A DNA stretch of 64,000 bases from Epinephelus fuscoguttatus (Eukaryota; Chordata; Actinopteri; Perciformes; Serranidae). A program made the position numbers and the translations under genes. The stretch spans positions 26,560,322 to 26,624,321 of the forward strand of contig NC_064753.1 in NCBI RefSeq assembly GCF_011397635.1. The letters are read 5' to 3'. The notes under the pieces are model-generated. The model ran no database searches and had not been told where the DNA came from. It saw only the letters and a list, made by a program, of their open reading frames with translations. This document shows positions 10,801 to 20,765 of this stretch, piece by piece. How positions within the stretch are numbered: position 1 is the first letter of the stretch; each line of letters opens with the position of its first letter.

Positions 10801-13130
10801 TGTTTTAATATTATGTTTTCGGGTTGTCTGTCCAATTCTTGTCAACGTGGTAACTCAAGAATGCCTTTAGGGAATTTCCTCAAATTTGGCACAAGTGTCC
10901 ACTGGAACTCAAAAATGAACTGATTAGATTTTGTTGGTCAAAGGTCAAATAATTAGGTCACTGTGACCTCACACGACATGTTTTTGGCCATACCTCAAGC
11001 ATTGAAACACTAATAAATGAGGATAAAATGACGAGGGGATGACATTTCATATCCAAAAGGTCAAAGGTCAGCTTCACTGTGACATCGTAATACTCACAAA
11101 AACATTTCTCTGGCCATTATTCAACATGGTATCTCAGGAACTGTCCACCGAGAAACCGTGCTGATTGATGTTCTGTGCTGCTGGGCTGAAGATGTGTGTG
11201 AAGCTTCTGTGTTTTAGAATATGTACCGACTTTGCAGCACCATCCATATTTGAGGCTTTGACAACTGTCGTGGCTGCGTATGAGTCTGGATAGACATGGC
11301 TGTAAATTTTAACTGCAACTTTAGTGGTTTGCTGAGGCATACAACTACTTTTGACTTTCTTTTTGCACAATAAAACAAACACTAATACCTGAAGTATCCA
11401 GTGCCACTTACAGAAAATAACAGAGAGAAAGAAAAAGGATTCATATCTAGAATCTGTAGAATCTGGTCCAAAGCTGTCAGTCGACAGCAGCATTGGCAAA
11501 ACAGGAGACTGTCCCTTTCACCACGAGGGTCAAGGGTGAAAAAACAAAACAAACAAAAAAGGATCTCAAGGCAATTGAATTGAACGCAACTGGACTTGGT
11601 TTTGTCTTAGAAGACGTTTCACCTCTTATCCAAGAGGCTTCTTCAGTTCATGCTTGTCTGACTAGGCTGGAACTAGTCTGACAACCTGGTGTGGAAGCAC
11701 CCACGTATTTAACCTCTGGGGAGGTCTTCACAAGGCCAATGATGTCACTGGTTCGTTAGTGCTCCAATGGTGTGTCAACGACAGTTGTTGAAACTCCTGC
11801 TGCAACGCTGCAATTGGAGTCGTTAGAGTCACATCAGGCCATTTATGAACGACCATTGTTTTTAGAGGTTAAGTTGTTAAGCCTCCTGGGCAAGGATGAA
11901 AGGACAGCATCATAGGTGGGGGATAGGTGGTGTCGCAGACCTCCTCCTCTATTGAGAGGCCCAACACAGAAGGGCTAACTCATCAGGGCAAGACTCAGCT
12001 GTCTATCTACACCTCAAGGAGAAAGTACACTCCTTCGAAGACAGCAATGTGCACATTTTGGACAGGGAAGACAGATGGTTTGAAAGAGATGTAAAAGAAG
12101 CCATCTATGTGAAATTGGAAAAGCCATCTCTCAATAGAGGAGGAGGTCTGCGACACCACCTATCCCCCACCTATAATGCTGTCCTTTCATCCTTGCCCAG
12201 GAGGTTTAACAACTTAACCTCTAAAAACATTTGTGGTCGTTCACAAATGGCCTGATGTGACTCTAACGACTCCAAGTGCAGCGTTGCAGCAGGAGTTTCA
12301 ACGACTGTCGTTGACACACCATTGGAGCACTAACGAACCAGTGACATCATTGGCCTTGTGAAGACCTCCCCAGAGGTTAAATACGTGGGTGCTTCCACAC
12401 CAGTTTGTCAGACTAGTTCCAGCCTAGTCAGACAAGCATGAACTGAAGAAGCCTCTTGGATAAGAGGTGAAATGTCTTCTAAGACAAAACCAAGTCCAGT
12501 TGCGTTCAATTCAATTGCCTTGAGATAACTATGACCTGAATGAATGAGAATATCCACAGGCATCAAACAAAAAAGGAAAAAACACATTGGTGGGGGGCTG
12601 CCAGAATATCAGCCAGTACAGGATGAGGATGATGTTTCATCTTAGTGCTAGAAAGTATTTAATTGAGCCACCTCCTGCCACACAGGGTCGACAGAGACTT
12701 CCAGTTTACTAATATATTTTTTTTAGCTGCGATCGTGCCTGCCTCAAGAGTCTGTTTTTGATTGTCCTGTCAGAGCAACCAAATATTGTCAAATTACAAT
12801 CTGGCTGAATGTTTATTTTATTGTTAATGTTCATATATGGTTTATCACTTTATTCCAGTTCAGAGTAACAAGTAGCCTTGCTTGTAACATACACAGACAT
12901 ATGAATTTACGCTCTTTTGCCCCTTGGTCTTTTTTGTGCAGCAGGGCCAGCAGGAGCCCGCCGAGGGAGACGAAGCAGACAGAGGAGGTGCAGGAGCAGG
13001 CGGAGCAGCTTCCAGCGCTGGGACGGCGGCAGCAGCAGGAGCCACACCCAGCCCAGGAAAACAGTCCTCCGGCGGGGAGCGCAAAGCCAAGAAAGAATCG
13101 AAGGATAAAGACAAATGTGTTATTTTGTAA
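1323..13130 (+). CDS. mindy2: MINDY2 (FAM63B) lysine-48 deubiquitinase, C-terminal half, 6 exons
   Basis: Cysteine protease of the MINDY family, which trims K48-linked ubiquitin chains. Coding exons are 1323-1481, 3556-3658, 4933-5075, 6734-6907, 9165-9362 and 12942-13130. They join in phase to 321 residues plus stop, about half of the human protein (roughly 620 residues). Upstream exons with the catalytic Cys lie before the window. Visible signatures are VNVKFTGVRVFEYTPE, IPLYHGWLVDPQ, and FFRNNHFS, whose His (codon 5049-5051) matches the catalytic His of the family. Near the C-terminus LAKKLQEEE fits a ubiquitin-binding MIU helix. The protein ends KDKCVIL, a CaaX box with terminal Leu that predicts geranylgeranylation and membrane attachment. 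MINDY1 is the alternative; the sltm and rnf111 neighbours favour MINDY2. Confidence 0.93.
1680..2710. mobile_element. MITE-like element with long inverted ends, with another repeat nested inside
   Basis: Sequence 1680-1850 reappears as an imperfect reverse complement at 2527-2710; shared pieces include aaaaatgacaagtga, ttaacttgttc and the inner end aacagtt. Between the arms, 2205-2440 has the look of a separate dispersed fish repeat (gtccagtgtgtaggattta and gaatgagccctttatatcta). No transposase ORF is present, so this is a non-autonomous element in a mindy2 intron. Confidence 0.7.
3556..3658 (+). CDS. mindy2: mindy2 exon B
   Basis: The acceptor is tttgtttgcag and the donor gggaag|gtgaat. It enters in phase 0 and leaves one base. 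The translation runs MHDIVKAVGNCSYNQLVEKI to SELAGE, continuous with the catalytic domain on both sides. Confidence 0.92.
3659..4932 (+). other. mindy2: mindy2 intron
   Basis: No coding exon is supported here. The only structure I note is the perfect hairpin at 3823-3855, listed separately. Confidence 0.7.
3823..3855. repeat. Perfect 15-bp inverted repeat with 3-base loop
   Basis: GTGAATAGATATTAC (3823-3837) is followed by cgt and then its exact reverse complement (3841-3855). It could form a small hairpin in the intron RNA but is too short for a typical microRNA precursor. Confidence 0.85.
4933..5075 (+). CDS. mindy2: mindy2 exon C, carries the catalytic histidine
   Basis: The acceptor is cgcccccag and the donor tataag|gtaaac. 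Two bases complete the Gly codon begun in the previous exon and it ends in phase 0. It encodes IVAEQFLSSTATQLTYHGL and LCVFFRNNHFSTMIKYK. The His of RNNHF is at 5049-5051 and aligns with the active-site His of MINDY enzymes. Confidence 0.93.
5166..5701. repeat. Dispersed repeat, copy A (second copy at 42217-42794)
   Basis: Blocks such as ccagatctagaa, ttgcttgcagccaatcactg, gtgtggtgaagttga and acccagccct recur in the same order at 42217-42794. The outer end, read in reverse as agggctgggtat, is characteristic of a common teleost non-autonomous repeat. This copy is interrupted by a CT-rich and CA microsatellite. Confidence 0.7.
5465..5511. repeat. (CA)n microsatellite
   Basis: About 23 uninterrupted CA units, preceded by a CT-rich tract at 5430-5460. 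The open frame through it is an artefact of the repeat. Confidence 0.97.
5702..6733 (+). other. mindy2: mindy2 intron, remainder
   Basis: AT-rich intron sequence after the dispersed repeat; I see no exon, tRNA or clear repeat in it. Confidence 0.6.
6734..6907 (+). CDS. mindy2: mindy2 exon D (58 codons)
   Basis: The acceptor is gtttcctag and the donor gaccag|gtctga, phase 0 at both ends. It encodes GQLYLLVTDQGFL, WESLHNVDGDGNFCDSEF and the acidic, Gln-rich end DQIDQ, finishing the catalytic domain. Confidence 0.93.
7240..7660. repeat. Probable dispersed fish repeat
   Basis: Begins aaaggggaacatcacccaaa. Two near-inverted internal blocks, agctgctccaaagacagtta and its counterpart ctatggagcagctccagac, suggest a folded non-autonomous element. 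Family assignment is from memory of similar teleost intron sequence. Confidence 0.45.
7681..8368. mobile_element. MITE with 15-bp terminal inverted repeats
   Basis: The left end gcccagacacaccaa (7681-7695) pairs with the reverse complement of ttgatgtgtcagggc (8354-8368) with two mismatches. The flanks acttaaa and acttata look like an imperfect target duplication of 7-8 bp, as for hAT transposons. The interior holds an AT microsatellite and no transposase. A related end lies at 46300-46350. Confidence 0.65.
7846..7879. repeat. (AT)n microsatellite
   Basis: Seventeen or so AT units inside the MITE at 7681-8368. Confidence 0.95.
8369..9164 (+). other. mindy2: mindy2 intron, remainder
   Basis: No coding exon before the one at 9165. 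The stretch ends in a CT-rich tract (9121-9144) that serves as polypyrimidine tract for the exon E acceptor. Confidence 0.6.
9165..9362 (+). CDS. mindy2: mindy2 exon E: ubiquitin-binding helix plus Glu/Gln and Ala tracts
   Basis: The acceptor is gtgtgtcag and the donor gcacag|gtgggg; 66 codons, phase 0 at both ends. DYLMALSLQQEQQ resembles a UIM-type helix and DLELAKKLQEEEDRRA an MIU. It ends with a QEQEQEQ stretch and nine Ala encoded by pure GCG/GCA codons, a low-complexity tail likely to vary in length. Confidence 0.92.
9790..10350. repeat. Probable dispersed fish repeat in mindy2 last intron
   Basis: The stretch from ctccgtttggcacccgtctc to acaagtcccctttaa resembles repeats I know from teleost introns (ctctgattggtcac and following). 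I cannot delimit it or assign a class. Confidence 0.4.
10810..11345 (+). repeat. Dispersed repeat, older copy (second copy at 48422-49350)
   Basis: Ordered blocks shared with 48422-49350 include ctttagggaattt, tttggcaca, cactgtgacctcacacgaca, catgtttttggccata and gctgaggcatacaac. Both copies have the same orientation. The outer end (ggaggcatacaaccatgagg in the other copy) is a familiar teleost intron repeat. Confidence 0.7.
11563..12526 (+). mobile_element. Penelope-like retroelement remnant between ~400-bp inverted arms
   Basis: The left arm 11563-11958 and right arm 12128-12526 are near-perfect reverse complements, both bounded by atctcaaggcaattgaattg. The 169-bp spacer plus the start of the right arm encode, from about 11985 on the + strand, a frame containing HILDREDRWFERDVKEAIYV and PSLNRGGGLRHHLSPTYNAV. 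I know this as the conserved tail behind the GIY-YIG endonuclease of Penelope-like reverse transcriptases. Inverted partial copies at the 5' end are typical of that class. Reverse transcriptase and most of the endonuclease are missing, so it cannot move by itself. Element class is inferred from the motif. Confidence 0.65.
12942..13130 (+). CDS. mindy2: mindy2 terminal coding exon with CaaX box
   Basis: The acceptor is a tandem CAGCAG, so the exon may start at 12942 or 12945 (one Gln more or less). The translation is Gly/Ala/Ser-rich, then a basic stretch KAKKESKDKDK and CVIL before the TAA at 13128. The C-terminal CaaX with Leu in the last position fits geranylgeranyl transferase I. Confidence 0.92.
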   Translation, partial: QGQQEPAEGDEADRGGAGAGGAASSAGTAAAAGATPSPGKQSSGGERKAKKESKDKDKCVIL

Positions 13131-16130
13131 CATACAGCGTGTCTGTGTGAGTGTGAGTGTTTTGTGCATTTGCTTATCTGTGAGAAAGGGGACAGCATTT
13201 GTTTCTCCATGGACCGGACACACAACGCGTGGCCCCAACTTGACAACAAACAAGGGAAGGAGACATTTTGAGGAAGGGACGCGACAGGACTAACAGAGGA
13301 TCTGCTGTTCCTAAACCACTGGTGCCTGCTATCCTCTATCCTCAGTGGAACCTGGACAACAGAGGAAGGGACACTACAACGACAACTACCCCTTATCTTT
13401 CATAGAGTCGGCCAAACTTTGTTACAAGTTGCACAGTGCACTATATTTGTGATGTGGGGTCAAGTTTATTTGGGGTGGTATATTTTATAGCAAAAGACAT
13501 AATCTGAAGAAACAAAATGTCACCCTCTCACCATGTTCTTTAAAAAAACAATCATTTCATTCATTGTTCATTACTGCAGCTTCAAAGCTTTTTTGTACGT
13601 ATCAATATTTGCAAAATGTATTTAGACAAACCTACGGTTTTTAAGTTGATGCCAAGATCCACACTTTATTTATGTGTCTATGTTAGAGGTATCTGTGGGG
13701 AGAGGTTTAATTTTTTTCTGTAAGCCAAGAGTGATTTTCTCATAATATTGCCTGTTGGAAATCAGTGTAACACTATTTGTGTCCCCTCCGAAACACTATG
13801 TACCCAAGGGTTAATTAATGCCAGATAGCTGCCAGACACTGTAGCTACGGCACAATACTCATCACAGCTTGCCCTGTTCAGATTTGCCTTACCAGAGTAT
13901 GGCAGTGTTGTATTCTGCTCTGTTTGAATGTGAACGTGTGTTTGTTTTCATGTGTATGGTGTGTACAGAACACGTGTGGTATACATGTCTCATTTACATA
14001 GAGCATCGAGTCTCAATTTGGAAATAGCCAAATCTTTTTACGCTGTTTTAGTTCAGCCACAACTTTGGACATTTAGTGTCATTTATCTTGCAATTCAGTT
14101 TCATAAAAACATTTGGGATAGTCAAACTGAGAGTCATGTTGGAGAGGACATTTTATGTGAATCTGAAGTTGTTTCTGTGTGAGACACAACTAGGGTTTTG
14201 GCAGATTAGATTTGTGTTAGAGTGAACCCAGTTTAGAGTGTATGGTAGTTCTGAAAGGCCCTTTTCTTTCTCACAGTCTCTTCTGGCAGCTTCCTGAAGA
14301 GCTGCAGTGTGTGTGAGTGAGTGTGTGTGTGCGTGTGTGCGTGTGTGTGCAGGCACTATCATGATCTCCTCTGTTAGCTTCTGGATGTAGAAGTTCCACT
14401 GCAGTTTTTGAAAAGAAATACCACAGAATTCAGTAATTGGCATGTAACTTCCTCTTAACTGGGAAAGTTCATTAAATACAGTGAACATGTAATATTGTTT
14501 TCCACAAATATAAGCCCCAAAATCTGTGACACCAAGATATACAACCCCAGTAAGCCCTGTTACGTTGTTGGGAACCTGACTTTTTCATGCCACAGCTGTG
14601 TTGAGTAGATATTTTCTTCCTCGTTCTCCACAAGTCTTACGAGGTTCATCTCATTTGCTTTTTCTGGCGCACTGGTTCTCAAATTGGGGGCTTCATTGGG
14701 GGTTATGAGGCCTTTTGACTATAGGCCTATATCTTAGCATAAATCAAATTGTTATTTTTAAATTTAGATTAAAATTAAAGCTGCAGACTTAAAAATTTGC
14801 AGCTTTGTCCTGCGATAGAAAAATACGCAGTTAAAACAACCAAAGAGCTAATAGAACAATGGCCAAGTGTCAGGAAGAAGAAAATGCAGAATTTGTCAAA
14901 AATAGGACCCTTACTGTTAAAAATGACAAAATATATACATTATCCAGACAGAGAATTGTATGAAAAGTTACAAAAAATGTCAGGAAAACTAATCTCTGAA
15001 GCAAAATTCACAGGAAAATCTGCGCAAAATTCATCCAAATTGCTTGTTCACAGTTATTGTGTTCACTATTTGGTTTAATTGTACAGTTAAACAGTTGTTA
15101 TGTACTGTTTTTGTTATGCATTTAATATAAAATACAACCTTTAGTCAGGGGTCTTCAGTTTACCCAGTGATAGAAAAGGGGCCCCTTAGGGAAGAAGTTT
15201 GCACCACCGAGTAGAAATGTACATGTGCAAATGTCAGATTCAGAGAGGAGTAAATTCATCTGTTATTTGTGGAAAACTATAATTAAAGTTCACACACTGA
15301 GTTGTCCTGGGCTCGTAGGATGCATGCTGTGAATTCTGTGGTATCACCTTTTAACTGGTGTGCATTTCACTGCAGCATGCAAACACATGATGTACATATT
15401 TACCTAATGCGTTCTTATAATGGATTTAGCTAGTGGTTTGTGCCATTATTGTACCATGGGACTGCCTCTTGAGAAACTTTTCTATCTATACATTCCAAGT
15501 GGATGCCTTGACTCAAGCCTTCTGTTACAGACTGAGGGAGACAGTCGTCGTAGGAGGTCGCCGCAGCGCTCGTAAGGCGGTCTCCGTTATTTTGTTCGGT
15601 GAGATTTCACTGTCAGGACAGGACAATTACATGGAGGCAGCAGGCTACCTACTGTGTGGGAACCCTTTCTTATGGGCTTCATGTGATGGCTGGAGTTTGA
15701 GCTCCGTGTTCGTTTGGCCCTAACAAGGCTGTGTTTTGTATATATATATAACGCCTTACAACATTTCAACATATTTTATAGGACATAGGGAAACAGGCGT
15801 ATTACCAGAACGAGACAATCCATGCATTTTTCCACACACAAACATCGGACACACTCTCAGGCCTTTTGTGAAGGGACATATCCTCCAGTGTCTTTTATGT
15901 ATCGGCACAGTTCCTAGGCCTGTAGTCACTTTCTCAGTCACAACTTTAAGTATCTGCTCATGTACACACACAACTATTTTGACACGTTGAAGGACTTTAA
16001 CACTTCATTATTTAAGATCCTCATTGTTGAAGTTCACACTTAAAAAAATATGAATAAAGCTGCTCCTGTTGTGTTAACTTGGACTACCTGATTAAAAATA
16101 AAAACCTTGAACAGGGTTAAGACACGTTAA
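13131..16130 (+). other. mindy2: mindy2 3' UTR (end inferred)
   Basis: AT-rich sequence with no convincing coding potential follows the stop. The first clear poly(A) signals are AATAAA at 16053-16058 and 16097-16102, giving a 3' UTR near 3 kb. It holds a short GT repeat around 14310-14350. The exact cleavage site cannot be seen; an internal intron or earlier cleavage is possible. Confidence 0.6.
16053..16102 (+). terminator. Tandem poly(A) signals, probable mindy2 3' end
   Basis: Two canonical AATAAA hexamers lie 44 bases apart at 16053 and 16097, about 2.9 kb after the stop codon. They are the first canonical pair I found on the + strand after 13130. Confidence 0.55.
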
Positions 16131-17828
16131 TTATGTACACTTTCATTGATGCCTCAGTAGTTTTTTTCCCCATGCAGCTTAGATAAATAATTTCATTAAG
16201 TGAAACCAAGAAGTCAGAAAGGAAGCTTTTGGCAATATTTTGCTTTTTTTTATGCCTGAGTTTCGCCTCATTTACGTCTCGGCCCATCAAGTGAACATGC
16301 TGATTAAACATTCCAGAGGAAGTTTAAGAAAATGTAACTTCACTACGGGCCGTTTCAATCGATATGGAAAATTTGATGCTGAGTGATGAGTGATAAGAGC
16401 GTAGAGTGACACATGCCACACATTTTTATTTTCATTTCAGATTTACTACTGTGCATTAGCTCCCTGTCCCCTAGTCATCACTACCAGAAATTGATATTTT
16501 TGTTGTAATGTGTTCGTTTGACCCTATAGTTCCCTAAGACAAACTGATCTGAAGGATATTGTGTGTTTAATGTCTCCAAGTGGTTTTTATTGTATGCCTT
16601 GTAAAAGTGACGGTGGGGTAAATGCTGTAACATTGGTGTTTTGACAAGGTGGTCGTTGAACAAATAGTCGTTGTAATTGGTTTTGCACTGTTACATTGAT
16701 ATGCACTAACAGAAGAGAAACATACCTCATTTTATACAGAACATAAAATTGTGCAAGAGTGCTATTGTCCTTTGGGTACCTTTTAAAAAAACTGGCCAAA
16801 AGAATTATCTCAACATGGTAGCGGTGTATTAAACCAGCTGAATAATATTAATAAGTATGAAAGGGCTGTTCATTTTTTTTGTTTGTTTTTGGCTTAAAAC
16901 GAAAGAGTACATTTGTCAACAAATAGTACCACTTGCTGCAATTTGATATATTCAGGTTAGCGGTACACCTATACCAGACAAAAGGCTACCAGTACAAAGG
17001 CCTGAGTACCAGCACACCGCTCATAGATGATGAGGAAGATGTGAATTACAACGACACATAGCTGGATGTCATTTTAAAGGTCTAACAGGAGCAGTTTTTA
17101 TACAAAGTATGGGAGATAATACATAGACGACACTGGTACTCGACACAATCAGCAAAAAACAATGGTGTAGGTGCACCCCTAATTCAGGTCATTATTTTTC
17201 CAGTCCACAGTCCTTCATTGACCCACACAACTTTTCACAAATATTCTCAAACTTTGACAAACAAAAAAAAAAAAGCGTAAAAGGCTGTTCGAGTGTCGTC
17301 ATCTATGTAGCAGAGGGAAATGTTCATTCTTGTCGTACGAGACACACATCCAGAGTGCTGAACAATCTAAAGGGAGACATTTTCTTTAATGCAATATCAA
17401 ACTTCCAGAATTTTACTTTGTGGTGCATGTATAGCGCGGATTGAGAAGTAAGCCAGAGTAAAATTTTCAACTACCCCAACTACCATTACTTCCACTGTAC
17501 GGCCCATTGTGTTTATATTTCACATAAAAGCATACAAGTAAAAGGAAGGTGTTTGTGAATATGGGAGGTTACTCATTTGTGTTGATTTCAATGTTCATCT
17601 ATTTACATAAATGACCAAATAATGTATGTAGCCTTTCACATCACAGTCACACAATGTATATGGTGATATATATATAACAAAATGCCTTATAGACGAGGGA
17701 CATTCAACCTGATTAGAAGTACCAGGATAATAAAAGACTAAGATCAATAGTTGCCTTGCTGTCATTTGTAATAAGCCCTCATCACTTTGATGACAACCTG
17801 ATATGAGTCTCACAAGAGCATGGGATTA
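16131..17828. other. Intergenic spacer between mindy2 and sltm 3' ends, first part
   Basis: No coding exon or RNA gene is visible. It is AT-rich with short A/T runs. Degenerate fragments with ccagtaca and ggtactcg near 16960-17140 may derive from repeats. Confidence 0.55.
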
Positions 17829-19422
17829 AAGGGTAAATTCTGTATTTTCCAATGTGGATCCTATTTCCCATGTTTAGTGTCAAAGAGACTAATGAAAACA
17901 GTGATTTTTGAAACGGGTCTAGTATTGAAAGAGAACCCAGCTGCAATGTAATCCCTTCAGGCAACTGGCCACTGTCAATTTCTGTCCATTTAAAGTGCTT
18001 GGTTTTGTCACTGACAGGCTCACATTGTTATTCTCAGGATGCTTTCAGACCTAGAGTTGTTTCTTTGGTCTGAATCAGAACTAATTTTGTTACACAGTTG
18101 CATAATTGCCTAGAGTTTGTTCCTGTTCTCACGGCAGCATTTACAAGCGGACCAGATCAGATGCCTTGCACGAGAAAGCCGCTCTTCGTTGGTCAGAATT
18201 TCCATGTGGGAAAAATTCAGAAAGTAAACAAAACGAAGAGGAGTACACTTGCAAGATAAATGCGACACTTTCTAATGTCAAACTACGCAGGTTGATTTTA
18301 GCACTGCTCATCGTGTACTATATTGCCGTCATTGTTCATTTGAGTCAAACCATACAGTTTGAAAACGAAGTGCGGCTCCAACTAGAAAACGATGTTTTGA
18401 TGCATTGGATGTGCTGAATGTGCATATTAAGGCAGTACAGGAGGAGGCGCACATTAATAATCCTCCAGGACTGTAACATGCTCATGTTTAACCCAAACAA
18501 TGTGTCGTGACTGCAGTTGGTTGGGATCGAAGTCGGAACACGTTCTCACCACAAACGAACCGCACCAGAGTTGATTTGTAACCGAACTGAGACCACCTCT
18601 TCAGAAAGGTCTCGGTCTGGTTGTTTTAGTGCAAACCCGAGTGTGATTGCTGTGTTCACACCTGCCCAAATGAGCCGCACTTAGTGGGCAAAAGAACTTG
18701 AGTTCGATTGAACAGAACCAAACAGGGCAGGTGTGAAAGCGCCCTGAGTGTCTGACAACACTATGGTTAGGATCCCCACAGAAATATACCGTTTTGTTAA
18801 AGAGTAACATCATTTTTGTTTAACCACAAGCAGCCTCCAAATCAGTCGCTGAACACACCAGACTCCATTTAGATAAACAGTAATTTTAGCATGTATAGTC
18901 AGCATATTTTCACATCTAACTGGGTGGATCAAGAGTTTTATTTCAACTTAAGCAGAGTTGGTGAATGTTAAAACAGTGGAAAGACAGACGAGCATGTTTT
19001 TATGTCAGCATTATTTCGCTTCTGTTGACTTGGAAGGAGAAGTGATTTACGTTTATAAAATTACTGCTTTTTTAAATGGAGTCTGGTGGGTTTGACGATA
19101 GCAATTTTGGGGCTGTTTTTGGTTAAATAAAAAGGATCTTATTCTACAACAAAAAGCTCTATCTCTGTGGAGATCCTTTGTAAAATGCTGTCAGACACTA
19201 AGAAAAGTAATCTGAGCCTGTCAGTGACAAAACAAGCACTTTTAGTGGACGTAAATTGACAGTGCACAATTGCCCATTAACTTAAACTGCAGCCTGTTTC
19301 CCTGCTTGCTGTCCTCTTCCTAAATACTGGGTCAATTTAAAAAAAATGGTTGTTCCCATCAGTCACTTAGACACAAAAACATGTGAAAATAGGGTCCATG
19401 TTGAAAAAATACGTCACCCTTT
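17829..19422. mobile_element. Large fold-back element (arms ~400 bp) with a MITE inside the left arm
   Basis: The left arm (17829-18034, resuming 18747-18900) and the right arm (about 18990-19422) are imperfect reverse complements. Shared blocks include ttaaagggt, ggcaactggccactgtcaat against the right-arm equivalent, gtcactgacaggctcac, agtgtctgaca and caccagactccattta. The spacer is about 100 bp and there is no ORF. The left arm is interrupted by the element at 18035-18746. Confidence 0.75.
18035..18746. mobile_element. hAT-like MITE nested in a fold-back repeat
   Basis: The left end caggatgctttcagacct matches the reverse complement of the right end (aggtgtgaaagcgccctg), starting CAGG and ending CCTG as in hAT-type elements. 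About 712 bp with no transposase. The right arm of the host repeat provides the uninterrupted sequence and so fixes the insertion point. An 8-bp target duplication is not visible. Confidence 0.7.
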
Positions 19423-20044
19423 AAGCATAAACTTAAGTGTCAACAATTGGGGTGGGGTCAATAAATCACATCAGTAAACTTTCATTGTGAGGGGAGACAA
19501 TAAGGCTACAACAGCATGAGTCATTCTGCTCGAGTTTTGTGTAGTTTAATCAAGCTTTGTTGACCACTTCCGACATGTGCAGGTCCAACGATAAAGGACA
19601 AAAACACAACTTATCGGTTGTTATATTAATGAGTAAATAAAACTCAAATGTCTGAAAAAGCAATATGAAGGTTAAAGGTGATTGTTTAGTCGAATCTGAC
19701 ATGTTTGCTTCACTAAAGTATTAACCTTTTGTAGTTTTACTCAATGTGCAGATCTCATGCTGTCACTGCATTTTTCAGATTCTTTTATGAGCTGTCATCA
19801 AAGTACTTCCTGCTTCTATCACAGGCTTAATGACTTACACAGCATGTCCCAATATCATGTGATGTACAAAACCATATCCATTACAAATTCAGACTACAGG
19901 CTGTGGACTGACTGAGAAAACCACACTGTCAGAGCCATTACTTCACTGCCACGTGTAATTGAATTTGCAGTGTTTTTAGAATAACAATGACCAAATATAA
20001 AAACGATGCGTCCTATCAGCGACACCACTGAATGCTCTGCAGCA
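19423..20044. other. Intergenic spacer, last part
   Basis: AT-rich sequence before the inferred sltm cleavage site; I see no gene or clear repeat. Confidence 0.5.
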
Positions 20045-20653
20045 ACAGATTTGAAAGTCAGTTTTTATTTTAGACACACAGGCCTGTATGTGTGGCCTGT
20101 GAGAGGTACTTTGCTACAATGCAGGCTAGTTTACAATTTGACATCGTTTTAGCAAATCCAACTACTCTTTACAAAACAGGACGTCCACACGAGCATGACT
20201 TCTCAAAAAAAAAAAAAAAAATTCCTGTTACGTGTTTCCTCTCAGAGAAACATCCAAATGAGTTAATCATCTGTGACACCCATGAGCTCTATAGTACACT
20301 AAAATAAGACCCATTACACAGGAGAACTGAGTGTGACACTAGGCTATTGAAAATGTACATACGACACTCAGAAGCTCATAACATCACTTAAAAACTTGTT
20401 ACAAAGACCTAGGGCTGTACAGTATCTTCCTAAATACAAGTAAAACGTGTGCACGGGGTTGTTTAACAGTAACAGCAGAACTGTCAGGGAAAACCCCACA
20501 CCGAGGTAAACACTTGTCTATACAAAATAAAATAGTGTCGTCAACCTCATGGCTACAAATGTGCCACCTGAAACAGCTGATTTTCTAATAATAAAGAGTT
20601 CACAAAAGTCTTCAAATTTTCAGGTGCCTTTTTGTGGCAGAATTTGGTTGCAG
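20045..20653 (-). other. sltm: sltm 3' UTR (end inferred)
   Basis: No coding sequence follows the stop. A canonical AATAAA on the minus strand (TTTATT at 20064-20069) would end a 3' UTR of about 600 bases. A run of about 18 A on the + strand lies at 20204-20221. Confidence 0.5.
20064..20069 (-). terminator. Candidate sltm poly(A) signal
   Basis: AATAAA on the minus strand, about 590 bases after the stop codon. It is the first canonical hexamer I found there. Confidence 0.5.
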
Positions 20654-20765
20654 TTAGAACTGCCGCGGCGTTCCTTTGAAGGGTTTGAATCCTCCCACGT
20701 TTCCACCGCTGGACATGGAGTTGTTGGTGATCTGTACAATTCGGTTCATTCCAGATGAAGAGTGA
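20654..20765 (-). CDS. sltm: sltm exon 20: C-terminus
   Basis: [20 protein letters not shown], then [16 protein letters not shown] and TAA at 20656-20654. The GFKPFKG ending is diagnostic of SAFB/SLTM. Confidence 0.94.

Noticed and set aside
12901..13293. Plus-strand open frame of 130 codons over the mindy2 terminal exon
   Set aside because: It is in a different frame from the one ending in KDKCVIL, which alone joins the upstream exon in phase.
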